A DNA stretch of 64,000 nucleotides from contig NZ_CP080524.1 of the NCBI RefSeq assembly GCF_024746795.1, forward strand, positions 4,876,001 through 4,940,000, given 5' to 3'. Source of the DNA: Mesorhizobium sp. AR10 (lineage in GTDB: Bacteria > Pseudomonadota > Alphaproteobacteria > Rhizobiales > Rhizobiaceae). Positions 53,831-62,717 of the stretch are shown one piece after another (position 1 is the stretch's first letter; each line of letters opens with the position of its first letter). The notes below the pieces were generated by a model. That model was not told the DNA's origin and ran no database searches. It worked only from the letters and a program-made list of their open reading frames with translations. The position numbers were made by a program, and so were the translations under genes.

Positions 53831-55291
53831 ATGACCGATTCACCAAACCCCGCCTGGCACTCGCCCCGCTCCATGGCCCGCGCCGGAGGGCTGCACGGGG
53901 TCGGCATCTACGTCTTGCTCGCCGGCGCCTTCCTGCCAGTCGCCGACTTCTTCATCGTCAACGTGGCGCTGCCGACGATCTCCACCTCGCTGCACGCGAC
54001 ACCGGCCGCGCTCGAGCTTGTGGTTTCCGTGTATGGCGTTGCCTATGCCGCCATGCTCGTGCTGGGCGGCCGGCTCGGCGATCGCTTTGGCCGGCACACG
54101 CTATTTCTGGTCGGGCTTGCCGGCTTCATCCTGGCGTCTCTGGGGTGCGGCCTGGCGCCGACCATCGACGCGCTGATCGCCGCCCGGCTGGTCCAGGGTG
54201 CCACGGCGGCCATGCTGGTGCCGCAGGTGCTGGCGACCTTCCAGGCGACGCTGCAGGCCGAACGCAAGACCCGGGCGATAGCGCTCTACGGCGCGACCTC
54301 GGGCATTGCCGCGGTTGTCGGTCAGCTCGCCGGCGGCCTGCTGGTCAGCGCCAATCTGTTCGGCACCTCCTGGCGACCGATCTTCCTGATCAACATCCCG
54401 CTCGGCATCATCGTGTTCTTCGCCTCGCGACTTGTCGTGCCGGCCAACCGCTCGCCGCACCCCACCGGCATCGACCTGCCCGGCACCGTGCTTTTTGCCG
54501 CCACGCTGACGGCCCTATTGGTGCCGCTGACCGAAGGCCACTCGCTCGGCTGGCCGGCATGGACAAAGATGATGCTGGCCGCCGCCGTGGTGCTCGCCGT
54601 CCTCACCGTGATCGTCGAACGGGCTGCCGAGGCGCGCGGCGAGGTGCCGTTGCTGCCGCCGTCGCTGCTCAGGCTGCCCTCGATGTCGCGGGGGCTGGCC
54701 ATGATCACCCTGTTCAGCGTCGGCTTCGGCGCCTTCATGTTCGTCTTCGCGCTCACCGTGCAGAACGGGCTCGGCGCCAACCCGCTCGAAAGCGGCCTCG
54801 CCATCCTGCCGATGGCGGTGATGTTCTTCATCGGCTCCGTGGTCAGCCCGCGCATGATCAACCGCTTCGGCCGCGGCGCTCTTGCCGCGGGTGGCCTCTT
54901 GCAGGCGCTTGGACTGGCGTTGTTGATCGGCATCATCGTTTCCGGCTGGCCGCAGGTGAGCCTGGTCGAACTGGCCCTGCCCCTGGTGCTGATCGGCGCC
55001 GGACAATCGATGCTGTTTTCAGGCTTGTTCCGCGCCGTTCTCGCCGATGTTCCCGCGCACCTCGCCGGCGTCGGAAGCGGCGCTCTCATCACGCTGCAGC
55101 AGTCCGGGCTGGCGCTCGGCGTCGCAACGCTGGGCACGCTCTATCTGGCGCTGCAGCCGGCGGGCATTGCGCAAGCCTTCGGCACCGTCATCGCCATCCA
55201 GCTTGCGATCATCCTGGTGCTGGCGCTGTGCACCGGGCTGCTGCCGCGTTTCACCAAGCACCAGGCCACCGCCCATCCCGTGGAAATCTGA
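53831..55291 (+). CDS. MFS drug exporter (DHA2, 14-helix type)
   Basis: This is a 486-residue protein from the ATG at 53831 (GGAGG 6 bp upstream). It has the MFS motif A (LGGRLGDRFGRH), motif C region (RLVQGATAAMLVPQVLA) and 13-14 hydrophobic helices. A proton-driven multidrug exporter, probably repressed by the divergent MarR protein. Confidence 0.9.
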   Translation: MTDSPNPAWHSPRSMARAGGLHGVGIYVLLAGAFLPVADFFIVNVALPTISTSLHATPAALELVVSVYGVAYAAMLVLGGRLGDRFGRHTLFLVGLAGFILASLGCGLAPTIDALIAARLVQGATAAMLVPQVLATFQATLQAERKTRAIALYGATSGIAAVVGQLAGGLLVSANLFGTSWRPIFLINIPLGIIVFFASRLVVPANRSPHPTGIDLPGTVLFAATLTALLVPLTEGHSLGWPAWTKMMLAAAVVLAVLTVIVERAAEARGEVPLLPPSLLRLPSMSRGLAMITLFSVGFGAFMFVFALTVQNGLGANPLESGLAILPMAVMFFIGSVVSPRMINRFGRGALAAGGLLQALGLALLIGIIVSGWPQVSLVELALPLVLIGAGQSMLFSGLFRAVLADVPAHLAGVGSGALITLQQSGLALGVATLGTLYLALQPAGIAQAFGTVIAIQLAIILVLALCTGLLPRFTKHQATAHPVEI

Positions 55292-55308
55292 GCGACTGTC
55301 CCAGGAGC

Positions 55309-55337
55309 ACCCATCTCCCCTTGGTGGGGAGATGGGT
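55309..55337. terminator. Perfect 12-bp hairpin after the MFS gene
   Basis: ACCCATCTCCCC, loop TTGGT, GGGGAGATGGGT. It begins 18 bp past the MFS stop. It has the core of the palindromic repeat family (CATCTCCCC) but no T tract, so it could be a reduced repeat copy acting as an RNA stabiliser or terminator. Confidence 0.5.
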
Positions 55338-55581
55338 CGGCGGCGATATGCCAGCCCCGGGCTCTACCGCCAGCATATTACGCGTTCACGGAAGTTTCGA
55401 CTGGAAGCGGATGTGCTCTGCTGTGGTTGCGGCGGTACGAGCCGCTCTGGTCGACGCGGGCTTTCGAGCACATCCCCACCGCATGCCCCCGCAGCCCTCG
55501 TAGACCACTGCACCTCGCGTTCACGGCGCGCGCCATGAGATGGCGCGACGCCGAATGCCTTTGATCGCCATTGGTTCCCGT

Positions 55582-55598
55582 AACGTGTATGATACGTT
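55582..55598. promoter_or_regulatory. Candidate palindromic operator
   Basis: AACGTGTATGATACGTT contains AACGT/ACGTT arms and GTAT-G-ATAC inside, about 260 bp ahead of the ketosynthase start. No regulator gene is nearby, so this is only a candidate. Confidence 0.25.
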
Positions 55599-55860
55599 CC
55601 GGCATATTATCCAATTCGAAAGTACGCCAGCTAAGTTTTCGATTTGAAAGAACCGGAGACCCGCACGGTCTTGCCTGCACCGAACTCGCCGCGGCCGGCA
55701 GGAAGCGTCGGAACAAAGGCTGCAGGCTCGCGCCTGCCGTAGCGGCTGATGTGTCCGCAAACCACGCCGGCAGCGGCGATTGGTGGAATATCGCTGCCGC
55801 GCTGTTACCATCGGCCGCGAACCGGGTTAGAAAAGCGCAACTCACTCGGCGGGATGAGGA

Positions 55861-56850
55861 ATGCGGATCAAGATCATCGGAACCGGGCGGGCGGTGCCTG
55901 AGGCATGCGTGACGTCGCGCAGCCTCGACGAGCGGCTGGGCCTTGGCGCCGGCCAGCTCGAGGCCGCCACCGGCGTCATCGAACGCTATGTCTGCGCAGA
56001 TGAATCGCAGGTCGACCTGGCCGCTACCGCGGCGCGCCTGGCGCTGGCCGATGCCGGGCTCGAGGCGCACGATATCGGCCTGGTCATCGGCGGTTGCGGT
56101 GTGCCTTACCAGCCGCTGCCATCGACGGCGCCGCTGGTCATGCAGCGCCTTGGGATGGCCGACGGTTCGGCCGCCGCCTTCGACGTCAACAGCACCTGCC
56201 TTGGCTTCCTCACCGCTTTCGAGACCGCCGCCCGCATGATCGAGGCCGGGCAATGCGAAACGGCGCTGGTGTTTTCTTCAGAGATCGCCTCGCGCGCCCT
56301 GCCCTGGCAGGAGCAGCCGGAAATCGCCGCTTTGTTCGGCGACGGCGCGGCGGCCGCCGTGCTGCGCCGGGCGGCACCCGGAGAGGGAGCGGTGCGGGCC
56401 AATCTGATGCGCACCTATCCCTCCGCCTACGACGCCTGCAGCATCGGCTCCGGCGGCACCCGTTTCGACTTCCATCGCCAGCCCCAGGAATTCGCGGACC
56501 ATGCCCTGTTCCATATGGACGGCAAGGAGTTGTTTCGCGTCACGTCACGCCATTTCAACGGCTTCGTCGCCGATCTGCTGCAACGGGCCGGCTGGACGCA
56601 TGACGATGTCGACATCGTCGTGCCGCACCAGGCCAGCCCCTTGGCGCTCGCCCACATGGCGCGCCAGACCGGTTTTGCCAGGGAAAAGCTGGTCGACATC
56701 GCGCAGCACTTCGGCAACCAGATCGCCGCGTCCATTCCCTTCGCGCTCGACATCGCGCGCCATGAAGGCCGCATCGCGCCGGGCGCCAAGGTGCTGTTCC
56801 TCGGCACCTCGGCCGGCGTGTCGTTCGGCGGCATGGCGCTGGAAGCGTGA
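55861..56850 (+). CDS. Beta-ketoacyl synthase III (FabH-like)
   Basis: This is a 329-residue protein with the complete ketosynthase III triad: VNSTCLGFL (Cys near 113), VPHQAS (His near 256) and FGNQIAASIP (Asn near 287). GVIERYVCADE and LFGDGAAAAVL are also typical. It joins an acyl-CoA to an acyl-ACP or a second acyl-CoA. Its place at the head of a non-fatty-acid operon points to a dedicated product. Its stop overlaps the next start (GTGA). Confidence 0.9.
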   Translation: MRIKIIGTGRAVPEACVTSRSLDERLGLGAGQLEAATGVIERYVCADESQVDLAATAARLALADAGLEAHDIGLVIGGCGVPYQPLPSTAPLVMQRLGMADGSAAAFDVNSTCLGFLTAFETAARMIEAGQCETALVFSSEIASRALPWQEQPEIAALFGDGAAAAVLRRAAPGEGAVRANLMRTYPSAYDACSIGSGGTRFDFHRQPQEFADHALFHMDGKELFRVTSRHFNGFVADLLQRAGWTHDDVDIVVPHQASPLALAHMARQTGFAREKLVDIAQHFGNQIAASIPFALDIARHEGRIAPGAKVLFLGTSAGVSFGGMALEA

Positions 56851-57854
56851 GCATGGGGCGCGTGCTCGTCACCGGCGCCAGCGGCTTCCTCGGCTCGCAT
56901 GTCATGGCGCGGCTGGCGGCATCCGGCACATCGGTGCTCGGCCTCGGCCGGGAAGCGTCGCGCTGCGCGGCACTGGTAGCTGCCGGACATGCGGTCATCC
57001 GCCATGATTTGTCACAGCCGTTCGATGCCGCCGCCCAAGCGCAGATTGGCGATATGGATGCGATCGTCCATTGCGCCGCGCTTTCCGCGCCGTTCGGCAG
57101 GTTGACGGATTTTCAGGCGGCCAACGTCACGGCGACCCGCAACCTCACCGATTTCGCGCGGCGGCAGGGCCTGCGCCGCTTCGTCCATATCTCCAGCCCC
57201 TCGGTCTGTTTTGCCTGGCGCGACCAGCTCGATGTCAGCGAAGACACCGCCCTGCCCGCGCCGGTCAACCACTATGCCCGCACCAAGCGGCAGGCCGAGG
57301 AGATCGTGCTGTCGACGCCGGAAACCGGGCCTGTGATTCTGCGGCCGCGCGGTATCTACGGCGCCGGCGACCGTACGCTGCTGCCGCGTCTGCTCGAGGC
57401 GGCGCGGCGGCGGCCGCTGCCGCTGTTTCGCGATGGCAGAGCGCGCATCGACCTGACCCATGTCGACGACGTCGCCGATGCAATTTTGGCCGCACTTGCG
57501 GCCGGCAGCACCGCCGAAGGCGAGATATACAACGTCTCTGGCGGCGAGGTGCTGCCGGTGCGCCGCATCGCCGACGAAGCTTGCGCACGCGCCGGCCAGC
57601 GGGCGCGATGGCGCAAAATGCCGCTCTGGCCGGCGATGCTGGCGGCGGGCGTGATGGAGGCGGTGGCTCAGCGCCTGCCGGGTCAGCCCGAGCCGCCGGT
57701 CACCCGCTATGCTCTTGGCCTGTTCGCCTATGCCCAGAGCCTCGATATTTCAAAGGCAAGGCGCATGCTTGGTTGGGTCCCGAAAGTATCCTTCGAAAAA
57801 GGGCTCGATCGCACCTTCGCGGCAGGGGCCCCCTCTTGGGGAGCAGCACCTTGA
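56847..57854 (+). CDS. NAD(P)-dependent epimerase/dehydratase (extended SDR)
   Basis: This is a 335-residue protein from a GTG inside the ketosynthase stop; an ATG 6 bp later is possible. VLVTGASGFLGSHVMARLAA, VHISSPSVCF, YARTKRQAEE (catalytic Tyr, Lys) and IYNVSGGEVLPV are hallmarks of the extended SDR group related to 3-beta-hydroxysteroid dehydrogenase and OleD. A likely reaction is reduction of the beta-keto group made by the ketosynthase. Confidence 0.9.
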   Translation: MSMGRVLVTGASGFLGSHVMARLAASGTSVLGLGREASRCAALVAAGHAVIRHDLSQPFDAAAQAQIGDMDAIVHCAALSAPFGRLTDFQAANVTATRNLTDFARRQGLRRFVHISSPSVCFAWRDQLDVSEDTALPAPVNHYARTKRQAEEIVLSTPETGPVILRPRGIYGAGDRTLLPRLLEAARRRPLPLFRDGRARIDLTHVDDVADAILAALAAGSTAEGEIYNVSGGEVLPVRRIADEACARAGQRARWRKMPLWPAMLAAGVMEAVAQRLPGQPEPPVTRYALGLFAYAQSLDISKARRMLGWVPKVSFEKGLDRTFAAGAPSWGAAP

Positions 57855-58675
57855 AGGTCGTCTTCGCCAACAGTGCCTGGGTCGCTGCTGCCGAGCGCCT
57901 GATCCTGCGCGGCGGCAGCTGGAAGACCGTCCGGTTGCGCGTGCGCTACGGGCTGATCATCCATCCGCAAGCCGGCCCTGTGCTGATCGATACCGGCTAT
58001 ACGCCGCACGCCACCACTGGCGCCGACCGCAGTGCCGCGCTGCGTTTCTATGGCGCGGCACTCAGGCCCGAACTCAATGAAGCCGAACAGCCGCTGCCGG
58101 TGCTCAAGCGTTTCGGCCTGTCGCCTCAGGACGTAGGCACCGTGATCGTCACGCATTTCCATGCAGATCACATCTCCGGCCTGTCGCTGTTCCCCCATGC
58201 CCGCTTCATCGCCAGCGATGCGGCCTGGTCGCGGGCGAAGGCCAGAACGGCCTGGCAGAATCTGAGCCATGGCGTTTTCACCGAGCTGTTTCCGGCGGAT
58301 TTCGAGAGCCGGCTCGACGGGCTGTCGTCGAAGCAGCAGATCGAGCCGAGCGACGGCATACCCGGCGGCGCCGATTTGTTCGGCGACGGCAGCGTGCTCG
58401 CGGTCGATCTGCGCGGCCATGCCGACGGCCAGTTCGGCCTGCTGTTCCCCAGGCTGGACCGCCCGCTGCTCTACGCCGTCGATGCGCAGTGGCTGCTCGC
58501 CGCCCTTGTCGAGAACCGCACGCCGGGTTTCCCGGCAAGCCTGCTCGCCGAAGATGCCTCAGCACTTGAACCTACCAGCGCAACGCTCAGGCGTTTTCTG
58601 ACGGTCGGCGGCGAGGTCATGTTCTGTCACGATCCGAAGCCGACGTCCTACGATCTGGACAGCGAGGGCGGATGA
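57851..58675 (+). CDS. MBL-fold metallo-hydrolase
   Basis: This is a 274-residue protein from a TTG that overlaps the previous stop (TTGA). VTHFHADHISGL (HxHxDH, residues 102-107), DLRGHADGQFG, YAVDAQ and MFCHDP supply the metal ligands of the di-zinc site. The closest well-known relatives by motif are lactonases and thioesterase-like hydrolases. It may release or lactonise an acyl intermediate. Confidence 0.85.
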   Translation: MKVVFANSAWVAAAERLILRGGSWKTVRLRVRYGLIIHPQAGPVLIDTGYTPHATTGADRSAALRFYGAALRPELNEAEQPLPVLKRFGLSPQDVGTVIVTHFHADHISGLSLFPHARFIASDAAWSRAKARTAWQNLSHGVFTELFPADFESRLDGLSSKQQIEPSDGIPGGADLFGDGSVLAVDLRGHADGQFGLLFPRLDRPLLYAVDAQWLLAALVENRTPGFPASLLAEDASALEPTSATLRRFLTVGGEVMFCHDPKPTSYDLDSEGG

Positions 58676-59928
58676 ACGGGCTCGGCGAAGCGTTCAGGTC
58701 GTTTGCCGTCACCCGCTGGGTCTCGCGCAAGAGCCGCAAGGATTTCGAGCGCTGGCAGGCGCGCGCCCTGCGCCACTGGCTCGACCGCGACCTGCCGCGC
58801 GCGCCGTTCTACGGCAAGGCGCCGCTCCATCTCGGCGCGCTGCCGGTGATCGACAAGGCGGTGCTGATGGCGGATTTCGAGCGCTTCAACATCAGCGGCA
58901 TCTCGGCCGCCGAGGCCTGGAACGCTGTTGCCGGAGACGGCCGCATCGGCAAGCTGACCGTCGGCGCCAGCACCGGCACGTCCGGCAATCGCGGCCTGTT
59001 CGTCATTTCCGAGGCGGAAAAATATCGCTGGCTGGGCTCGCTCCTGGCCAAGGCCATGCCTGACCTGCTCTGGCGCCGGCAGCGCGTGGCGGTGATCCTG
59101 CCGCAGAACACCGGACTCTACGACAGCGCCCGCACATCCCGGCGCATCGACCTCAGCTTCTTCGACCTGACGCTCGGGCCGGAACGCTGGCGCTTAGCGC
59201 TCGAGGATTTCGCGCCGACGGTGATCATCGCGCCGCCGAAAATGCTGCGGCACTTCGCGACCGAAAACTTCCGGCTCAAGCCGCTGCGCATCTTCTCGGC
59301 CGCCGAAACGCTGGATACGGTCGACCGGCCTGTCATCGAAGCCTTCTTCGGCCGCGCGCTCGACCAGATCTACATGGCGACGGAAGGGCTGTTCGCGGTC
59401 ACGTGCCGCCAGGGCGGACTGCATCTGGCGGAGGATTCGGTGTTCTTCGAATTCGAGCCGGTGGGCGATGGGCTGGTGACGCCGCTGGTCACCGCCTTTC
59501 GCCGCCAGACGCAGATCATGGCGCGATACCGGATGAACGATCTGTTGCGCCTGTCCAAGGCGCCATGCCGTTGTGGCTCGCCGCTGCGCACGGTGGACGA
59601 GATCGTCGGCCGCATGGACGACGCCTTCCGGCTCGCTTCCGCGCACGGACAGATCCTGGTGACGCCCGACATATTGCGCAACGCGGTGCTGAAGGCGGAC
59701 CGGCGCATCGACGATTTCAGGCTGATCCAGACCGCACCTGATACCGTCGAACTGCGCTTGCCGCCCGGCCTCGCCAATGAGGCGGCGGCGGCCGCGCTTG
59801 CTGGCGTGCGCGCGCTGCTGGCCTCGCGCCAGGCGACGGTGTCCGTCGAACTCGTGCGCGCGCCGCTGCCGCTGGACACCACCCGCAAGCTGCGCCGCGT
59901 CGAATGCCGGCTGGGAGCAGCACCGTGA
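58672..59928 (+). CDS. F390 synthetase-related adenylate-forming enzyme
   Basis: This is a 418-residue protein overlapping the previous stop (ATGA). LTVGASTGTSGNRGLFVISE is the P-loop-like adenylation motif. IFSAAETLD, IYMATEGLFAVTC and RYRMNDLLRLSKAPCRCGSP (metal-type CRCG motif) follow phenylacetate-CoA ligase/F390-synthetase relatives. It probably activates a carboxylic acid as AMP ester for transfer to a thiol or amine. Distinct from PaaK in length and end. Confidence 0.8.
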   Translation: MNGLGEAFRSFAVTRWVSRKSRKDFERWQARALRHWLDRDLPRAPFYGKAPLHLGALPVIDKAVLMADFERFNISGISAAEAWNAVAGDGRIGKLTVGASTGTSGNRGLFVISEAEKYRWLGSLLAKAMPDLLWRRQRVAVILPQNTGLYDSARTSRRIDLSFFDLTLGPERWRLALEDFAPTVIIAPPKMLRHFATENFRLKPLRIFSAAETLDTVDRPVIEAFFGRALDQIYMATEGLFAVTCRQGGLHLAEDSVFFEFEPVGDGLVTPLVTAFRRQTQIMARYRMNDLLRLSKAPCRCGSPLRTVDEIVGRMDDAFRLASAHGQILVTPDILRNAVLKADRRIDDFRLIQTAPDTVELRLPPGLANEAAAAALAGVRALLASRQATVSVELVRAPLPLDTTRKLRRVECRLGAAP

Positions 59929-61070
59929 ACCGGCCTACCCTCACCGCGCAACGCCAGGAACAGGCGGACCGGGTTGAAAACAACCCGCGCAAGGTCGAAG
60001 CGTTCGCGCGGCTTTTCAACGAAATTCCGGTGCGCGACCTCATCGGCAATCTGACGGTGGCCGTCGAGCCGTTCGAGATCGGCGGACGCGCCTTTCCGCT
60101 GACACTGAACGACGCAAGCGAGGCGCCGAACTGCTACATCTGCTGCCCGTCGAGCGCCTATATCGACTATGCCATCGACGAGACCCGTAACTTCGTCTCG
60201 GCGCCCTTGCTGCAGCGGGCGGTGCGGGCGTTGATCGGCCTGTGCGCGCCGTTGGTCAAGGCGAGCGGTCTCGACCATCAGGTGCAGCTGAACAACTGGC
60301 TTTACTCGACCAATCCGGTGCCGCTGCTCGATCGTCCGGCGATCGCGGCAATCCGTGCCAGCCTGACGGCGCGTTTCCCTGAGCGCGCCATCGTCATCCG
60401 CTCGCTGAACGAGATCGCCGACCCGGCGACCATCGCGGCGCTGAAGGCGGAAGGTTTTCGCATGCTGGCGGCGCGGCAGGTCTACATCTTCGCCGACCGC
60501 AGTGCCGCGCCGCCGATGACGCGCGACATGAAGCGCGACCGCAACCGGCTGCGCACGACGTCCTTCCAGATCGTCGGCGATCGCGACTTCAGCGAGGCCG
60601 ACTACATCAGGAGCGAAGCGCTCTATCGCCTGCTCTATCTCGACAAATACACGCCGCTCAATCCGCACTACACGGCGCGCTACATCGGCGAGATGCATCG
60701 CCGCGGCATCCTGCAACTGGCCGGCTTGCGCGACAGCGACGGCCAGCTCGTCGCCGTCACCGGCCTGTTCGAGAACGGTGCGACGTTGACCCAGCCGATC
60801 GTCGGCTACGATACCGGCCTGCCGATCAGCGACGGGCTCTACCGCATGGTCATGGCGATGGCACAGGACCACGCGACGGCGCGCGGCCTGTTCTTCAACA
60901 TGAGCGCCGGTGCCGCCGGTTTCAAACGCCGGCGGGGTGCTGCGCCGACGATCGAATACAACGCCGTCTATGTCGACCATCTGCCGTTCGGCCGGCGCAT
61001 GGCGGTGCGGATCATGGAACGGGTACTGGCGCTGGTCGGCATTCCTCTACTCAGGAGATTTGAACTGTGA
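59925..61070 (+). CDS. GNAT-fold acyltransferase-like protein
   Basis: This is a 381-residue protein from a GTG in the previous stop (GTGA). It is long for a GNAT. The C-terminal half has YIGEMHRRGILQLAGLRDSD, QLVAVTGLFENGATLTQPIV and MAQDHATARGLFFNMSAGAA, an arrangement like FemAB/GNAT acyltransferases. The N-terminal 190 residues (CYICCPSSAYIDYAIDETRN) form a domain I do not recognise. It may couple the activated acid to an amine. Confidence 0.6.
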   Translation: MNRPTLTAQRQEQADRVENNPRKVEAFARLFNEIPVRDLIGNLTVAVEPFEIGGRAFPLTLNDASEAPNCYICCPSSAYIDYAIDETRNFVSAPLLQRAVRALIGLCAPLVKASGLDHQVQLNNWLYSTNPVPLLDRPAIAAIRASLTARFPERAIVIRSLNEIADPATIAALKAEGFRMLAARQVYIFADRSAAPPMTRDMKRDRNRLRTTSFQIVGDRDFSEADYIRSEALYRLLYLDKYTPLNPHYTARYIGEMHRRGILQLAGLRDSDGQLVAVTGLFENGATLTQPIVGYDTGLPISDGLYRMVMAMAQDHATARGLFFNMSAGAAGFKRRRGAAPTIEYNAVYVDHLPFGRRMAVRIMERVLALVGIPLLRRFEL

Positions 61071-62071
61071 GCAAGGACAAGGCTCAGCAGCAAAAAGGTC
61101 ACTGGCAGGCCGTGGCGCTGTCCGGCGATGTCGGCCGCAAGCCGCAGCGCGTCCTGTTCGAGGGGACGCCCGTCGTGCTGTTTCGTGCCGGCGGCAAGGT
61201 CAACGCCCTGTTCGACCGCTGCCCGCACCGGCTTGTCGAATTGTCGACCGGCAAGGTGGTCGGCGGCGACATCGAATGCCCCTATCACGGCTGGCGCTTC
61301 GACGGCGAAGGACGCTGCACCGCCATTCCCGGCCATGTCGGCAAGTTGCCGCACTACCGGGTGCGGCGCTACCATGCGATCGAGCGAGACGGCGTCGTCT
61401 TCGTCTCGGCCGGGACGCCCGAGGGTGAGCCCTATCTGCATTGCATGCAGGGCCAGGACGTGATCGTGCGGCGCGTGCGCTCCTCGACGCAATCGACGGT
61501 GATCGACGCGGCGGAAAACATTCTCGACGCGACGCATACGCATTTCACCCACAAGGGGCTGCTGCGCGGCTTGAGCGCCAGGCGGCATGCGGTTCGCGTC
61601 GAGGTGACCGGCGGCGAAGGCTGGGTCGAGGCCTGCTACACCGGTGAGGAGCGCCAGCAAGGGCTGATCAGCCGGCTGCTGGAAGGCGAGCGGACGAAGA
61701 CCGTCGGCCGCTTCCGCTACCCCGGCATCGCCGAGTTGGAATATTGGGGCGCGCGCGGTCTCGTGCTGGCGACGACGTTCCATCTGCGCCAGGCCGATGA
61801 GCGGACCGTCGAGGGCGTCGGCTGGCTGATCGGGCCACGCCAAAGCGGACTTGGCCACCTCAAGGCGCTGGCCTTCAAGCCGCTGTTCACCATTGCGCTG
61901 GAGCAGGACCGCCGGGTGCTGAAATCGGCCAGCGACAATGCGCGCCACGCGCCGCAGGCGCTGCCCACGATCGGCCCGCTGGATTTCCTGCGACGCGACA
62001 TAGCAGCCATCATCGACGGCAAGATGCCACCGGCTGCGGCGGAGCCGAGGAAGCATCAGATCGAGCTGTAA
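61067..62071 (+). CDS. Rieske non-heme iron oxygenase
   Basis: This is a 334-residue protein from a GTG overlapping the previous stop. The Rieske cluster ligands are in DRCPHRLVELS and ECPYHGWRFDGEG. The mononuclear iron site is in AENILDATHTHFTHKG. It resembles oxygenase components such as vanillate demethylase. No reductase gene lies in the window, so a shared ferredoxin system is needed. It would hydroxylate or desaturate the product. Confidence 0.9.
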   Translation: MSKDKAQQQKGHWQAVALSGDVGRKPQRVLFEGTPVVLFRAGGKVNALFDRCPHRLVELSTGKVVGGDIECPYHGWRFDGEGRCTAIPGHVGKLPHYRVRRYHAIERDGVVFVSAGTPEGEPYLHCMQGQDVIVRRVRSSTQSTVIDAAENILDATHTHFTHKGLLRGLSARRHAVRVEVTGGEGWVEACYTGEERQQGLISRLLEGERTKTVGRFRYPGIAELEYWGARGLVLATTFHLRQADERTVEGVGWLIGPRQSGLGHLKALAFKPLFTIALEQDRRVLKSASDNARHAPQALPTIGPLDFLRRDIAAIIDGKMPPAAAEPRKHQIEL

Positions 62072-62076
62072 TCTAA

Positions 62077-62125
62077 AGTTCACAGCACTTGATTTGGCCT
62101 TATCTGTAAATTATAGTTCACAGAT
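62077..62125 (+). promoter_or_regulatory. Promoter and operator of the toxin-antitoxin pair
   Basis: TTGATT (62089-62094), 17-bp spacer, TATAGT (62112-62117). The start of transcription would fall at or next to the ATG at 62124, so the mRNA is probably leaderless. AGTTCACAG occurs twice (62077-62085, 62115-62123), and ATCTGT/ACAGAT form an inverted repeat (62102-62125), likely antitoxin sites. Confidence 0.65.
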
Positions 62126-62411
62126 GATCGACGTCCGGCTGACCGCCGATTTCACCAAATGGCTCGACAGCCTTCGCGATACAGCGGCGCGATTACGCGT
62201 TGTCGCTCGCATCCGCCGGGTCGAGATCGGCAACATCGGTGATGCCAAGTACTTCGACGGTATAGGCGAGCTTCGCATCGATCATGGCCCCGGCTACCGG
62301 GTCTACTTCGTGAAGATTGGAAGCGCCGTGATCATCCTTCTGTGTGGCGGTGACAAGTCCACCCAGAAGCGCGACATCGCCAAGGCGAAACAGATGGCAA
62401 AGGACATATGA
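62124..62411 (+). CDS. RelE/ParE-type addiction module toxin
   Basis: This is a 95-residue protein. DVRLTADFTKWLDSLRDTAA, RLRVVARIRRVEIGNIGDAK and FDGIGELRIDHGPGYRVYFV, ending KRDIAKAKQMAKDI, match the phage-derived Gp49/HigB-like killer proteins of the RelE superfamily, which cut mRNA at ribosomes. No Shine-Dalgarno sequence is present. The stop overlaps the antitoxin start (ATGA). Confidence 0.9.
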   Translation: MIDVRLTADFTKWLDSLRDTAARLRVVARIRRVEIGNIGDAKYFDGIGELRIDHGPGYRVYFVKIGSAVIILLCGGDKSTQKRDIAKAKQMAKDI

Positions 62412-62716
62412 CAATGCCTCTCGAAACCACTCGCTTCGATATTCTCGAGTACCTGAAGACACCGGAACATCGCCTTGCCTATATCGAGGCCGCTTTTGAA
62501 GACGGGGACCCCGCACTCATCACGCACGCTCTCGGCGATGTCGCGCGCTCTATCGGCATGACGGCTGTGGCGAAAGAGGCCGGCGTTACCAGGGAGGCGC
62601 TGTACAAAGCGCTGAGCGACAAGGGCGATCCACGCCTTAGCACGCTGCTGGGAGTGACGAAGGCGCTAGGCCTGCAGCTCTATGCGAAGCCGGTTGATCC
62701 TGTCTCGGCACCTTGA
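62408..62716 (+). CDS. Antitoxin with helix-turn-helix (HigA-like)
   Basis: This is a 102-residue protein. FDILEYLKTPEHRLAYIEAA at the N-terminus and GMTAVAKEAGVTREALYKAL (Cro-type HTH) are the pattern of the antidote partner of this toxin family. It should bind the toxin and repress the shared promoter. Convergent with the ATP-grasp gene, stops 1 bp apart. Confidence 0.9.
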   Translation: MTMPLETTRFDILEYLKTPEHRLAYIEAAFEDGDPALITHALGDVARSIGMTAVAKEAGVTREALYKALSDKGDPRLSTLLGVTKALGLQLYAKPVDPVSAP

Positions 62717-62717
62717 A

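Larger units (their letters stand above)
55292..55860. other. Leader region before the biosynthetic operon
   Basis: No protein gene is convincing. It holds a perfect hairpin at 55309-55337, an offset palindrome at 55582-55598, and a more AT-rich part (55580-55640) that may contain the operon promoter. The rest shows weak shadows of reading frames only. Confidence 0.5.

Noticed and set aside
54145..55503. Long plus-strand frame overlapping the MFS gene
   Set aside because: A third-position shadow in GC-rich DNA; the overlapping frame has clear MFS motifs and helices.
55582..55598. Lux-box-like operator for quorum sensing of the biosynthetic operon
   Set aside because: The arms and spacing do not fit a lux box and no LuxR gene is in the window; kept only as a generic palindrome.
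55378..56253. Minus-strand frame opposite the ketosynthase
   Set aside because: The sequence is a shadow of the ketosynthase coding strand and has no recognisable domain.
57071..57850. Plus-strand frame that would extend the MBL hydrolase by 260 residues
   Set aside because: The extension lies wholly inside the SDR gene in another frame and is arginine/alanine noise; the TTG at 57851 gives a normal-length hydrolase.
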